Assembly (NCBI GenBank): GCA_000438355.1
Contig: FR901473.1
Location: 1-8,961, forward strand
DNA: 8,961 nucleotides
Reading direction: 5' to 3'
Origin: Clostridium sp. CAG:273
GTDB lineage: Bacteria > Bacillota > Clostridia > TANB77 > CAG-508
Below the pieces are notes generated by a model, which saw nothing but the letters and a program-made list of their open reading frames with translations, did not search any database and had not been told where the DNA came from. The position numbers and the translations under genes are program-made. Positions 1 through 6,074 of this stretch are shown piece after piece. Every line of letters starts with the position of its first letter. Position 1 is the first letter of the stretch.

Positions 1-119
1 AAAATAATTATAGAAAGTTGTGTTAGTAAATTTATAAACTATACTATTATAAATCATACTATAAAAAATAATAATATAAATATTTATATTACAAAATTAA
101 ATAATAGAGGAGACTAATA

Positions 120-710
120 ATGGGAAAAGTAATTTGGAAATCTGGAACTTTTGAATATCCTATACCTGCAGTAATGGTATCTTGCGGTGATATGGAAAAA
201 AGCAATATTATTACAGTAGCTTGGACTGGAATTATAGCATCAGATCCAGCAACATGCTATATATCTGTAAGAAAAAACAGATATTCATATAATATAATAA
301 AAAATACTGGAGAATTTGTCATTAATTTAACTACTCGAAAATTGGCATATGCAACAGATTGGTGCGGGGTTAAAACTGGTGCAAAAGTAGATAAATTTAA
401 AGAAATGCATTTAACTAAAGAAAATGGTAGTTTTGTAAAGTGTCCATTAATTAAAGAAAGTCCTGTTTCTATAGAATGTAAAGTTAGAGAAATAAAAGAA
501 ATGGGAAGCCATGACATGTTTATTGCAGATATATTATCCATAGATGCAGATGAAGAATATATAGATGAAAAAGGAGCCTTTGACATTACTAAATGTGATT
601 TAATTGCATATGCAAATGGAAAATACTTTGTTTTAGGAAAGCAAATTGGAAAATTTGGGTATTCTGTTCAAAAAAAGAAAAGTCATACTAAAAGTAATAA
701 ATTTATGTAA
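120..710 (+). CDS. Flavin reductase-like FMN-binding protein (flavoredoxin type)
   Basis: A 196-residue cytoplasmic protein of the flavin reductase-like, FMN-binding split-barrel family. Visible family features are the segment GIIASDPATCYISVRKN (about residues 37-53), the GEFVINL strand at 64-70, the GSHDMF motif at 129-134 (where relatives carry a conserved G-x-H) and the C-terminal stretch GKQIGKFGYSV. Members bind FMN and pass electrons from NAD(P)H or a partner protein to an acceptor. The C-terminal stretch resembles the end of the flavin reductase domain of Hrb, the flavin reductase-rubredoxin fusion that serves FprA in Moorella. Here the protein stops soon after it with a short lysine-rich tail and has no CxxC pairs, so there is no rubredoxin domain. 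The ATG has GAGGAG seven bases upstream. The flavodiiron gene starts 179 bp downstream on the same strand, which suggests a shared redox role; that link is inference. Family call is secure, substrate unknown. Confidence 0.88.
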   Translation: MGKVIWKSGTFEYPIPAVMVSCGDMEKSNIITVAWTGIIASDPATCYISVRKNRYSYNIIKNTGEFVINLTTRKLAYATDWCGVKTGAKVDKFKEMHLTKENGSFVKCPLIKESPVSIECKVREIKEMGSHDMFIADILSIDADEEYIDEKGAFDITKCDLIAYANGKYFVLGKQIGKFGYSVQKKKSHTKSNKFM

Positions 711-744
711 AAGATATAATAAGGTAATCTATGAAAAAAATATT

Positions 745-854
745 AAAAGTATAAGAAATATAAAAATATAAAAGTATAAAGTGTATAAAAGTATAAAGTT
801 TATAAAAGTATAAGGTGTATAAAAGTATACAAAATATAAAAGTGTAAAAATATT
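745..854. repeat. Tandem array of a 17-bp AT-rich unit
   Basis: Imperfect tandem repeat in the spacer between the flavin reductase and fprA genes. Units begin at 745, 770, 787, 804, 821 and 838, each 17 bp. The best conserved unit is AAAAGTATAAAGTGTAT (770-786), with the next two differing at one or two positions and the outer ones more diverged. An 8-bp partial unit (762-769) separates the first copy from the rest. The array ends about 24 bp before the fprA ribosome binding site, so it lies in the 5' untranslated region or promoter region of fprA. Function unknown. Confidence 0.85.
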
Positions 855-889
855 AAGATATCAAAAATTATAAAAATAAGGAGGAAAAA

Positions 890-2092
890 ATGAATACAAA
901 AATTAATGATTATATAACTTGGGTAGGAAAGACAGATTGGGAACTTAAAAAATTTCATGGAGATGAATTTACTACAGAGCATGGTTCATCTTATAATTCT
1001 TATTTAATTAAAGACGAAAAAACGGTATTAATAGATACAGTTTGGCTTCCATATGACAGAGAATTTGTTTCAAATCTAAAAAAAGAGATAGATTTAAATA
1101 AGATAGACTATATAATTATGCAACATGGAGAAGTAGATCATAGTGGAGCTTTAATTGAATTAATGGATGAAATTCCAAATATTCCAATTTATTGTACTGC
1201 AAATGCTGTAAAATCAATTAAAGGTCAATATCATAAAGATTGGAATTTTAATGTCGTTAAAACAGGTGATAAACTAAATATAGGCAAACATACTTTAACT
1301 TTTATAGAAACACCAATGCTTCATTGGCCAGATACAATGTTTACTTACATGGATAATGAGGGAATTTTATTTAGTAATGATGGTTTTGGTCAGCATTTGG
1401 CATCAGAATTTTTGTATGCAGATGAAGTTGAACAAGATAAACTATGGAAAGAGGCTATAACTTATTATGCAAATATTTTAGCTCCATTTAATATGATGGT
1501 AAAAAATAAAATAAATGAAATATTAAAAATGAATTTAGAAATAAATATGATATGTCCAAGCCATGGTTTAATATGGAGAAAAAATCCAGAACAAATATTG
1601 ACTAAATATTTAGAGTGGGCAGATAATTATAATGAAAACCAAATTACTATTTTATATGATACCATGTGGAATAGCACAAGGAAAATGGCAGAAGCGATTG
1701 CATATGGGATTGAAAATGTAGATAAAAATGTAACTGTAAAATTAATTAATACTTCAAAAGAAGATAAAACATCAGTATTAACAGAAGTATTTAAGTCGAA
1801 AGCAATTATAGTAGGCTCTCCAACTGTAAATAATGGATATTTACATTCAATTGCAGGTATATTAGAAATGATAAAAGGAATGAAATTAAAAGGGAAAAAA
1901 GCAGCGACATTTGGAAGTTATGGATGGAGTGGAGAAGCTTCAAAACAAATTGCAGAAGAACTAAGAAAGGATGGATTCAGCATAATAAGTGATGGGATAA
2001 AAGTGGTGTGGACTCCAAATGAAGAAATGTTAGAAGAATGCAAAAAATTTGGTGAAGAATTTGTAAAAGATTGTGAGTTAAATGTTAAATAA
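890..2092 (+). CDS. fprA: Flavodiiron protein (FprA-type oxygen/NO reductase)
   Basis: A 400-residue soluble flavodiiron protein, the usual length for the two-domain class. The N-terminal metallo-beta-lactamase-like domain (about 1-250) has the complete diiron ligand set: H79, E81, D83 and H84 in HGEVDHSG, H145 in HWPD, D164 in SNDGFGQH, and H225 in PSHG. The C-terminal flavodoxin domain starts near residue 253 with the FMN phosphate loop (YDTMWNSTRKMA), followed by VGSPTVN and the GSYGWSGE loop. These enzymes reduce O2 to water and/or NO to N2O, protecting anaerobes, and receive electrons from rubredoxin or a flavin reductase-rubredoxin protein. No C-terminal rubredoxin is fused. The start is fixed by AAGGAGG at 878-884, five bases before the ATG. 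It follows a flavin reductase gene on the same strand, its plausible electron-donor partner. The relative O2/NO preference cannot be read from sequence. Confidence 0.96.
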   Translation: MNTKINDYITWVGKTDWELKKFHGDEFTTEHGSSYNSYLIKDEKTVLIDTVWLPYDREFVSNLKKEIDLNKIDYIIMQHGEVDHSGALIELMDEIPNIPIYCTANAVKSIKGQYHKDWNFNVVKTGDKLNIGKHTLTFIETPMLHWPDTMFTYMDNEGILFSNDGFGQHLASEFLYADEVEQDKLWKEAITYYANILAPFNMMVKNKINEILKMNLEINMICPSHGLIWRKNPEQILTKYLEWADNYNENQITILYDTMWNSTRKMAEAIAYGIENVDKNVTVKLINTSKEDKTSVLTEVFKSKAIIVGSPTVNNGYLHSIAGILEMIKGMKLKGKKAATFGSYGWSGEASKQIAEELRKDGFSIISDGIKVVWTPNEEMLEECKKFGEEFVKDCELNVK

Positions 2093-2197
2093 TATTATAA
2101 AAATAAAACAGAAGTGACGAATAAAAAGAAAAAATAAAAGATATTAATATTAAAAATATTTAAATACAAGACCTGGTAAGAAAATCTTTAAAATGAG

Positions 2198-2226
2198 TTG
2201 ACATAGTAACAAAAACATGATAAAAT
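2198..2226 (+). promoter_or_regulatory. Strong sigma-A promoter of the rpmG-secE-nusG-rpl operon
   Basis: A perfect -35 TTGACA at 2198-2203, a 17-bp spacer and a -10 TAAAAT at 2221-2226, with a TG at 2218-2219 making an extended -10. The expected transcription start is about 2232-2234. This is the best promoter in the window and precedes ribosomal protein genes, as expected. It also marks fprA as a separate unit, although no clear fprA terminator is visible in 2093-2197, which is AT-rich and otherwise featureless. Confidence 0.85.
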
Positions 2227-2230
2227 AATT

Positions 2231-2253
2231 AAGCGTATGTAGGACATACGCTT
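2231..2253 (+). promoter_or_regulatory. Hairpin at the predicted 5' end of the rpmG operon mRNA
   Basis: AAGCGTATG (2231-2239) is the exact reverse complement of CATACGCTT (2245-2253), with loop TAGGA. It starts within about two bases of the predicted transcription start, so the mRNA would begin with this stem. It is followed by seven A residues and not T, so it is not a plus-strand intrinsic terminator. Possible roles are a 5'-end mRNA stabilising hairpin or a palindromic DNA operator just after the -10 box. Role inferred only. Confidence 0.6.
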
Positions 2254-2293
2254 AAAAAAATGATAAAAAGAGCTGAGGTTGGAGGTGTGTTAG

Positions 2294-2458
2294 ATGGCTG
2301 CAAAGGGAGCAAGAGAACCAATTACATTAGAATGTACAGAATGTAAGAGAAGAAATTATACAACACAGAAAAATAAAAAGAACAATACAGACAGATTAGA
2401 AATAGCTAAGTATTGCAAGTTCTGTGGAAAACGTACAACACATAAAGAAACAAAATAA
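2294..2458 (+). CDS. rpmG: Large ribosomal subunit protein bL33 (zinc-binding form)
   Basis: A 54-residue basic protein with the L33 pattern: REPITLECTEC near the N terminus, then NYTTQKNKKN, RLEIAKYC and a C-terminal CGKRTTHKETK. Two CxxC pairs (C14/C17 and C41/C44) form a zinc ribbon, marking the zinc-dependent C+ type. bL33 is a structural protein of the 50S subunit near the tRNA E site. GGAGGTG at 2281-2287 sits six bases before the ATG. It is the first gene of the operon and secE begins 21 bp after its stop, the standard rpmG-secE-nusG order of Bacillota. In many relatives a tuf gene lies upstream, but here it is replaced by fprA. Confidence 0.96.
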   Translation: MAAKGAREPITLECTECKRRNYTTQKNKKNNTDRLEIAKYCKFCGKRTTHKETK

Positions 2459-2479
2459 TCCTTTAAGGGGGAAAATATA

Positions 2480-3031
2480 ATGTCTAAGAAGAAAGGGACA
2501 AACAATAAGAAAAATGCAAAGGCTCAAGAAAAAGTTCAAAATTTAGAACAAAATGAAGTAGTAGAAAAAGACATTAATAAACCTAATGAAACAAAAACTT
2601 CAGATAATGAGTCTACAAAAGTGTCAAAAGAAGCTAAAAAGGTAGATGTTGCTAAAGCAGACAAAAAAGCAAAAAAAGATACTAAAACCAAAAAGCATTT
2701 TTTCAAAGACTTTAAAGCAGAATTAAAGAAGGTAATTTGGCCAACACCTAAACAACTTGCAAACAATACATTTGCAGTTATTGTAGTTGTACTTATTATT
2801 GCTGTTGTGGTATTTGTTTTAGATTTTGCTTTTGAAAATATTAATGCAAATGGAATTAATAAAATAAAGCAAATAGTAGAGTCTCAAAATGTACAAACAA
2901 ATAGTGAGACAAATTCACAAACAAATAACTCAACTAACATAGAAGTTGTAACAAATTCAGAAAATGTTGAAGTTCAAAACAATACAAATTCAGAAAATAC
3001 AAATAATGCAACTAGCAATACACAAAATTAA
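2480..3031 (+). CDS. secE: Protein translocase subunit SecE with long low-complexity extensions
   Basis: SecE stabilises SecY in the SecYEG membrane channel. The conserved core spans about residues 73-120: the amphipathic segment FFKDFKAELKKVIWPTPKQL, then one transmembrane helix (about 97-118, rich in V, I and A). Most single-span SecE proteins are only about 60-75 residues; this one has 183. The added N terminus (1-72) is rich in lysine, glutamate, asparagine and alanine. The added C terminus (about 121-183) is rich in N, T, S, Q and E, with repeated NSE and NTNSEN-like words. With the usual topology the N-terminal part is cytoplasmic and the C-terminal tail faces outward. AGGGGG at 2466-2471 supports the chosen ATG, so the long N terminus is real as written. 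Neighbours rpmG and nusG confirm identity. Confidence 0.95.
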   Translation: MSKKKGTNNKKNAKAQEKVQNLEQNEVVEKDINKPNETKTSDNESTKVSKEAKKVDVAKADKKAKKDTKTKKHFFKDFKAELKKVIWPTPKQLANNTFAVIVVVLIIAVVVFVLDFAFENINANGINKIKQIVESQNVQTNSETNSQTNNSTNIEVVTNSENVEVQNNTNSENTNNATSNTQN

Positions 3032-3047
3032 TTAAGGAGGCTAAGAT

Positions 3048-3584
3048 ATGTCTCAAGAAAATGCAGACTTAGAACCAAGATGGTATGTTGTTCATACATA
3101 TTCTGGTTATGAAAATAAAGTCAAAACAGACTTGGAGAAGGTAATAAAAAACAGAGAATTAGAAGAATATTTCTTTGATATTATTGTTCCAATGGAAGAG
3201 CAAATAGAAATCAAAGATGGAAAAAGAAAGACTAATTTAAAAAAGGTTTTCCCAGGTTATGTTTTAGTAAAAATGATTGTAACAGAAAAAACATGGTATA
3301 TAGTTAGAAATACAAGAGGTGTAACAGGCTTTGTTGGTTCAGGAACAGACCCAATTCCGCTTACAGATGAAGAAATTAGAAATATGGGATTTGAAGAGCT
3401 AACACAAGTAAATGTAGACTATAATGTTAATGATTCTGTTAAAGTTTTAGTGGGACCATTAAAAGACTTTATAGGAACTGTTACAGAAATTAATAAAGAA
3501 AAACATAAAGTAAAAGTATCAGTATCAATGTTTGGAAGAGAAACTCCAGTAGAACTAGAGCTATCTCAAGTTATAAAAGTTTAA
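3048..3584 (+). CDS. nusG: Transcription termination/antitermination factor NusG
   Basis: A 178-residue NusG of normal length. The NGN domain covers about residues 10-120, opening with RWYVVHTYSGYENKV and containing FPGYVLVKM and VRNTRGVTGFVG. A short linker leads to the KOW domain (about 126-178), with VLVGPLKDFIGTVTEIN and VSMFGRETPVELE. NusG binds the RNA polymerase clamp and affects pausing, termination and transcription-translation coupling. AAGGAGG at 3034-3040 precedes the ATG, and the gene starts 16 bp after the secE stop and ends 21 bp before rplK, indicating a tight operon. Nothing unusual is seen in the protein. Confidence 0.98.
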   Translation: MSQENADLEPRWYVVHTYSGYENKVKTDLEKVIKNRELEEYFFDIIVPMEEQIEIKDGKRKTNLKKVFPGYVLVKMIVTEKTWYIVRNTRGVTGFVGSGTDPIPLTDEEIRNMGFEELTQVNVDYNVNDSVKVLVGPLKDFIGTVTEINKEKHKVKVSVSMFGRETPVELELSQVIKV

Positions 3585-3605
3585 TTTAAAGGAGGTGCTA
3601 ATAAA

Positions 3606-4034
3606 ATGGCAGGAAAAGAAGTAGCAAATATTATTAAATTACAAATTCCAGGAGGAAAGGCAAGTCCAGCTCCACCAGTAGGACCAGCATTAGGTGGTAG
3701 TGGTGTTAATATCATGGACTTTGTAAAGCAATTTAATGATAGAACAGCTAATCAAGCAGGAACTATAATTCCAGTTGTTATTACAGTTTATAAAGACAAA
3801 TCATTTGAGTTTATAACAAAAGAACCACCTATGGCAGTATTAATTAAAAAAGCTGCTAAAGTAGAAAAAGGTTCAGGAAAACCTAATAAAGAAAAGGTTG
3901 CAACAATAACAATGGAACAAGTAGAAGAAATTGCTAAAACAAAAATGCCAGACTTAAATGCTGCATCATTAGAAACAGCTATGAGTATGGTAGAAGGTAC
4001 AGCAAGATCAATGGGTGTTGTTGTAAAAAAATAA
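3606..4034 (+). CDS. rplK: Large ribosomal subunit protein uL11
   Basis: A 142-residue L11 of standard length. The N-terminal domain carries the proline/glycine-rich signature GGKASPAPPVGPALG (16-30), the region that contacts the thiopeptide site and the GTPase-associated centre. The C-terminal domain (about 70-142) binds the 23S rRNA GTPase-associated region and ends in GTARSMGVVVKK, a conserved family ending. A strong ribosome binding site (AAAGGAGGTG, 3588-3597) precedes it. It is followed by rplA after a 52-bp spacer that holds a likely L1 target RNA. Confidence 0.98.
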   Translation: MAGKEVANIIKLQIPGGKASPAPPVGPALGGSGVNIMDFVKQFNDRTANQAGTIIPVVITVYKDKSFEFITKEPPMAVLIKKAAKVEKGSGKPNKEKVATITMEQVEEIAKTKMPDLNAASLETAMSMVEGTARSMGVVVKK

Positions 4035-4044
4035 TTTAATGAAA

Positions 4045-4076
4045 TTGGGAGAAGTTTAAACTTCGATAAAACCAAA
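4045..4076 (+). promoter_or_regulatory. Probable L1-binding mRNA site (23S rRNA mimic) before rplA
   Basis: In the rplK-rplA spacer, TTGG (4045-4048) can pair with CCAA (4072-4075). GAAGT (4051-4055) can pair with ACTTC (4060-4064) inside a perfect 14-bp palindrome. The two stems are separated by an asymmetric internal loop (GA on one side, GATAAAA on the other). The GGGAG and GATA-ACC pattern resembles the L1-binding stalk of 23S rRNA and known L1 operator RNAs. The outer CCAA overlaps the start of the rplA Shine-Dalgarno (AAAGGAGGT, 4074-4082), so folding or L1 binding would hide the ribosome binding site. The pairing is read from sequence; L1 feedback control is inferred. Confidence 0.6.
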
Positions 4077-4086
4077 GGAGGTAAAA

Positions 4087-4770
4087 ATGAAAAGAGGAAA
4101 GAGATATCAAGAAGCTGAAAAGCTTGTAGATAGAAAAAAATTATATGATGCTAAAGAAGCATTAGACATTATTGAAAAAATGCCAAAACCAAAATTTGAT
4201 GAAACAGTTGAATTACATGTTAAATTAGGTGTGGATTCAAAACAAGCTGACCAACAAGTTAGAGGTACAACAGTACTTCCAAATGGTACAGGTAAAACTT
4301 TAAGAGTATTAGTGTTTGCTAAAGGACCAAAGGCAGAAGAAGCTAAAAAAGCAGGAGCTGACTTTGTAGGAGCAGAAGAATTAATACCAAAAATTCAAAA
4401 CGAAAATTGGTTTGAATATGATGTTATAGTAGCTACTCCAGATATGATGGGTGTAGTAGGTAGACTAGGTAAAGTATTAGGACCAAAAGGATTAATGCCA
4501 AACCCAAAATCTGGTACAGTAACAATGGATGTTACTAAAGCTATTAGCGAAATTAAATCTGGTAAAGTAGAATACAGATTAGATAAAAATAACATTATTC
4601 ACTTAGGATTTGGTAAAGTTTCATTTGGTACAGAAAAATTACTAGAAAACTATGATACAGTAATGAATGCTATTATAAAAGCAAAACCAGCAGCAGCTAA
4701 AGGACAATATATAAAGAGTGTTGCTATATCTTCTAGCATGGGACCAAGTATGTATATAGACCAAAAATAA
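4087..4770 (+). CDS. rplA: Large ribosomal subunit protein uL1
   Basis: A 227-residue L1 of usual length, the protein of the mobile L1 stalk that assists release of deacylated tRNA, and a translational repressor of its own operon in several bacteria. Diagnostic segments are KRYQEAEKLVD at the N terminus, FDETVELHVKLGVD (37-50), the domain II stretch VIVATPDMMGVVGRLGKV, and GPKGLMPNPKSGTVT (132-146). The C terminus returns to domain I with SVAISSSMGPSM. The start is set by AAGGAGG five bases upstream, which lies in the probable L1-binding fold described separately. Confidence 0.98.
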   Translation: MKRGKRYQEAEKLVDRKKLYDAKEALDIIEKMPKPKFDETVELHVKLGVDSKQADQQVRGTTVLPNGTGKTLRVLVFAKGPKAEEAKKAGADFVGAEELIPKIQNENWFEYDVIVATPDMMGVVGRLGKVLGPKGLMPNPKSGTVTMDVTKAISEIKSGKVEYRLDKNNIIHLGFGKVSFGTEKLLENYDTVMNAIIKAKPAAAKGQYIKSVAISSSMGPSMYIDQK

Positions 4771-4782
4771 TATAATTATAGT

Positions 4783-4890
4783 TAGGCCATAGACAGTAAG
4801 CATAAAAATAAGTCTTACCGAGGCATATTAAAGAGCGGATATAAACCAATCTTTTATGCCTATGGCGTAAAGATTGGTTTTAATTTTTAA
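4783..4890 (+). ncRNA. L10 leader (ribosomal protein L10-L12 autoregulatory RNA)
   Basis: The rplA-rplJ spacer carries the conserved L10 leader words: CCATAGACAG near 4787-4796 and CTTACCGAGG at 4814-4823. Internal pairing is GTAAG (4796-4800) with CTTAC (4814-4818). A closing helix can form between GCCATAG (4786-4792) and CTATGGC (4860-4866). A second alternative pairs AGGCATA (4821-4827) with TATGCCT (4855-4861). These compete with the upper part of the downstream terminator hairpin. In characterised Firmicute leaders, excess L10(L12)4 binds the kink-turn region and favours termination, limiting rplJ-rplL expression. The motif match and location make the identification strong; the exact kink-turn geometry was not modelled. 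Confidence 0.9.
4843..4890 (+). terminator. Intrinsic attenuator of the L10 leader
   Basis: AAACCAATCTTT (4843-4854) is a perfect reverse complement of AAAGATTGGTTT (4869-4880), giving a 12-bp stem. It is capped by a further ATGCC/GGCGT stem with a TAT loop, and followed by a T-rich tail ending TTTTT at 4883-4888. The loop bases 4855-4866 are those sequestered in the alternative leader pairings, which is the expected antiterminator logic. It sits 33 bp before the rplJ start. Confidence 0.88.
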
Positions 4891-4920
4891 TATATATAAA
4901 ATTAAGAAAGAGGTGAAAAA

Positions 4921-5421
4921 ATGGCTAGCGAGAAAATTATTAAACAAAAAGAAGCAGAAATAAAAGAATTAGCAGAACAATTTAAGTCAGATAAACTTAT
5001 TCTTTTAGTAGATTACAGAGGAATTAATGTAGAGCAAGTAACAAAATTAAGAAGTGATTTAAGAAATTCAAATGCATCATATAAAGTTATAAAAAATAAC
5101 ATTATAAAAAGAGCATTAAACTTAAATGGAGAAAATGGATTAGACGCTCTATTAGAAGGACCAACAGCAGTTGTAACAAGTAAAGAAGATTATTTAGAAG
5201 CATCTAAAATAATTTACAAATTTAGTAAAGATAATGACTTCTATAAAATTAAAGGTGGAATAATTGACGGAAAGGTAATGACAGCAGAAGAAATTATCAC
5301 ACTTGCAAAACTTCCATCAAGACAAGAATTACTTGCAAAACTTGCTGGAGCTTTACTTGGAAATATTACAAAACTTGCAGTTGCATTAGATCAAGTAAAA
5401 ACACAAAAAGAAAACGCATAA
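4921..5421 (+). CDS. rplJ: Large ribosomal subunit protein uL10
   Basis: A 166-residue L10, the base of the ribosomal stalk. The N-terminal RNA-binding domain (about 1-130) includes LILLVDYRGINVEQVTKLRSDL and YKVIKNNIIKRAL, which match the family well. GPTAVVTSKED follows. The C-terminal helix (about 131-166, LPSRQELLAKLAGALLGN then LAVALDQV) is the docking helix for L7/L12 dimers. The ribosome binding site GAGGTG is five bases before the ATG. Expression is probably controlled by the upstream L10 leader. rplL follows after an unusually long 193-bp spacer. Confidence 0.98.
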   Translation: MASEKIIKQKEAEIKELAEQFKSDKLILLVDYRGINVEQVTKLRSDLRNSNASYKVIKNNIIKRALNLNGENGLDALLEGPTAVVTSKEDYLEASKIIYKFSKDNDFYKIKGGIIDGKVMTAEEIITLAKLPSRQELLAKLAGALLGNITKLAVALDQVKTQKENA

Positions 5422-5447
5422 TATGTACATTATTTAAAGTAAATTAT

Positions 5448-5522
5448 ATATTATGTAATACTAAATTATAATATATATTAAAAAGATATATTATAAATAT
5501 CATTAAATATTATGTAATACTA
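5448..5522. repeat. 16-bp direct repeat in the rplJ-rplL spacer
   Basis: ATATTATGTAATACTA occurs exactly at 5448-5463 and again at 5507-5522, 59 bp apart start to start. The DNA between is almost pure A/T. The repeat includes the less AT-only word TATGTAATAC, making a chance exact copy less likely. No protein is encoded here, and the role is unknown. Confidence 0.7.
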
Positions 5523-5569
5523 TTTAAGTATAACTTTAAAATATTTATATTAGATTATATAAAAGTCAA

Positions 5570-5587
5570 GTAGGTAGCCAAACCTAC
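5570..5587 (+). promoter_or_regulatory. Small hairpin just upstream of the rplL ribosome binding site
   Basis: GTAGGT (5570-5575) pairs with ACCTAC (5582-5587) around a six-base loop AGCCAA. It is the only GC-containing structure in the 193-bp spacer and ends 13 bases before the AGGAGG of rplL (5601-5606). It has no T tract, so it is not a terminator. It could protect or mark a processed 5' end, letting rplL be made in excess over rplJ; this is inference. Confidence 0.5.
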
Positions 5588-5614
5588 AATAAAAATAATA
5601 AGGAGGATTTTAAA

Positions 5615-5983
5615 ATGGCAAAAATAGATGAATTATTAGAAACTATTGACAGCTTAACAGTTGTTGAATTATCAGAATTAGTAAAAGGAATTGAAGAAAA
5701 ATATGGAGTATCTGCAGCAGCAGTAGCAGCACCAGTAGCAGGAGCTGCAGGAGCAGCAGCAGCTGAAGAAAAATCAGAATTTAACGTAGTATTAAAAGAT
5801 GTTGGAGCAAACAAAATTCAAGTAATCAAAGTAGTTAGAGATGCTACAGGATTAGGATTAAAAGAAGCTAAAGATTTAGTAGACGGAGCTCCAAAAACAG
5901 TTAAAGAAAATGCTAAGAAAGAAGAAGCTGAAGAATTAAAAGCTAAATTTGCAGAAGCAGGAGCTACTGTAGAATTACAATAA
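5615..5983 (+). CDS. rplL: Large ribosomal subunit protein bL12 (L7/L12)
   Basis: A 122-residue L7/L12 of normal length. The N-terminal dimerisation domain (1-33, with LTVVELSELVKGIEEKYGV) is followed by an alanine-rich flexible hinge (about 34-51). The C-terminal domain (about 54-122) carries FNVVLKDVGANKIQVIKVVR, the conserved GLGLKEAKDLVDGAPK loop-helix that contacts translation factors, and a GATVEL ending. Several copies bind L10 to form the stalk that recruits EF-Tu, EF-G and IF2. AGGAGG lies eight bases before the ATG. It is the last gene of the operon: a hairpin terminator follows 20 bp after the stop, and rpoB is not downstream as it is in many Bacillota. Confidence 0.98.
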   Translation: MAKIDELLETIDSLTVVELSELVKGIEEKYGVSAAAVAAPVAGAAGAAAAEEKSEFNVVLKDVGANKIQVIKVVRDATGLGLKEAKDLVDGAPKTVKENAKKEEAEELKAKFAEAGATVELQ

Positions 5984-6003
5984 TAGTATAAATTAATATA
6001 AAA

Positions 6004-6033
6004 AAGAACTAGAATAATTAAATTCTAGTTCTT
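6004..6033. terminator. Bidirectional intrinsic terminator between rplL and the XRE gene
   Basis: AAGAACTAGAAT (6004-6015) is a perfect 12-bp reverse complement of ATTCTAGTTCTT (6022-6033), with loop AATTAA. On the minus strand the stem is followed by a TTTTTATATT tail, a good terminator for the convergent XRE gene. On the plus strand the tail is only ATATATT, weaker but still likely to end the rplL transcript. Confidence 0.82.
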
Positions 6034-6074
6034 ATATATTGAGATAATTATTGTATGACTTATTAAATATATAT

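Noticed and set aside
73..90. Perfect 18-bp AT-only palindrome upstream of the first gene
   Set aside because: Composed only of A and T in very AT-rich DNA, so chance is a fair explanation; no clear promoter could be placed relative to it. A TTGTGT/TACTAT pair at 18-47 is too weak to call.
257..586. Minus-strand open frame opposite the flavin reductase gene
   Set aside because: It is a shadow of a well-supported plus-strand gene and has no family features or ribosome binding site.
800..982. Minus-strand 60-codon frame rich in F, I and L
   Set aside because: It arises from the AT-rich tandem array and the start of fprA; its hydrophobic composition is what reverse-complemented A-rich DNA gives.
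2260..2346. Small upstream ATG frame overlapping rpmG in another frame
   Set aside because: It has no ribosome binding site ahead of it and lies directly behind the 5' hairpin; it is probably chance.
4771..4776. TATAAT directly after the rplA stop codon as a promoter for the L10 leader
   Set aside because: No acceptable -35 box is found 15-19 bp upstream (GTATGT at the 17-bp position), so it is not called.
5584..5814. Minus-strand alanine-rich frame opposite rplL
   Set aside because: It is the complement of the alanine-rich hinge codons of L7/L12.
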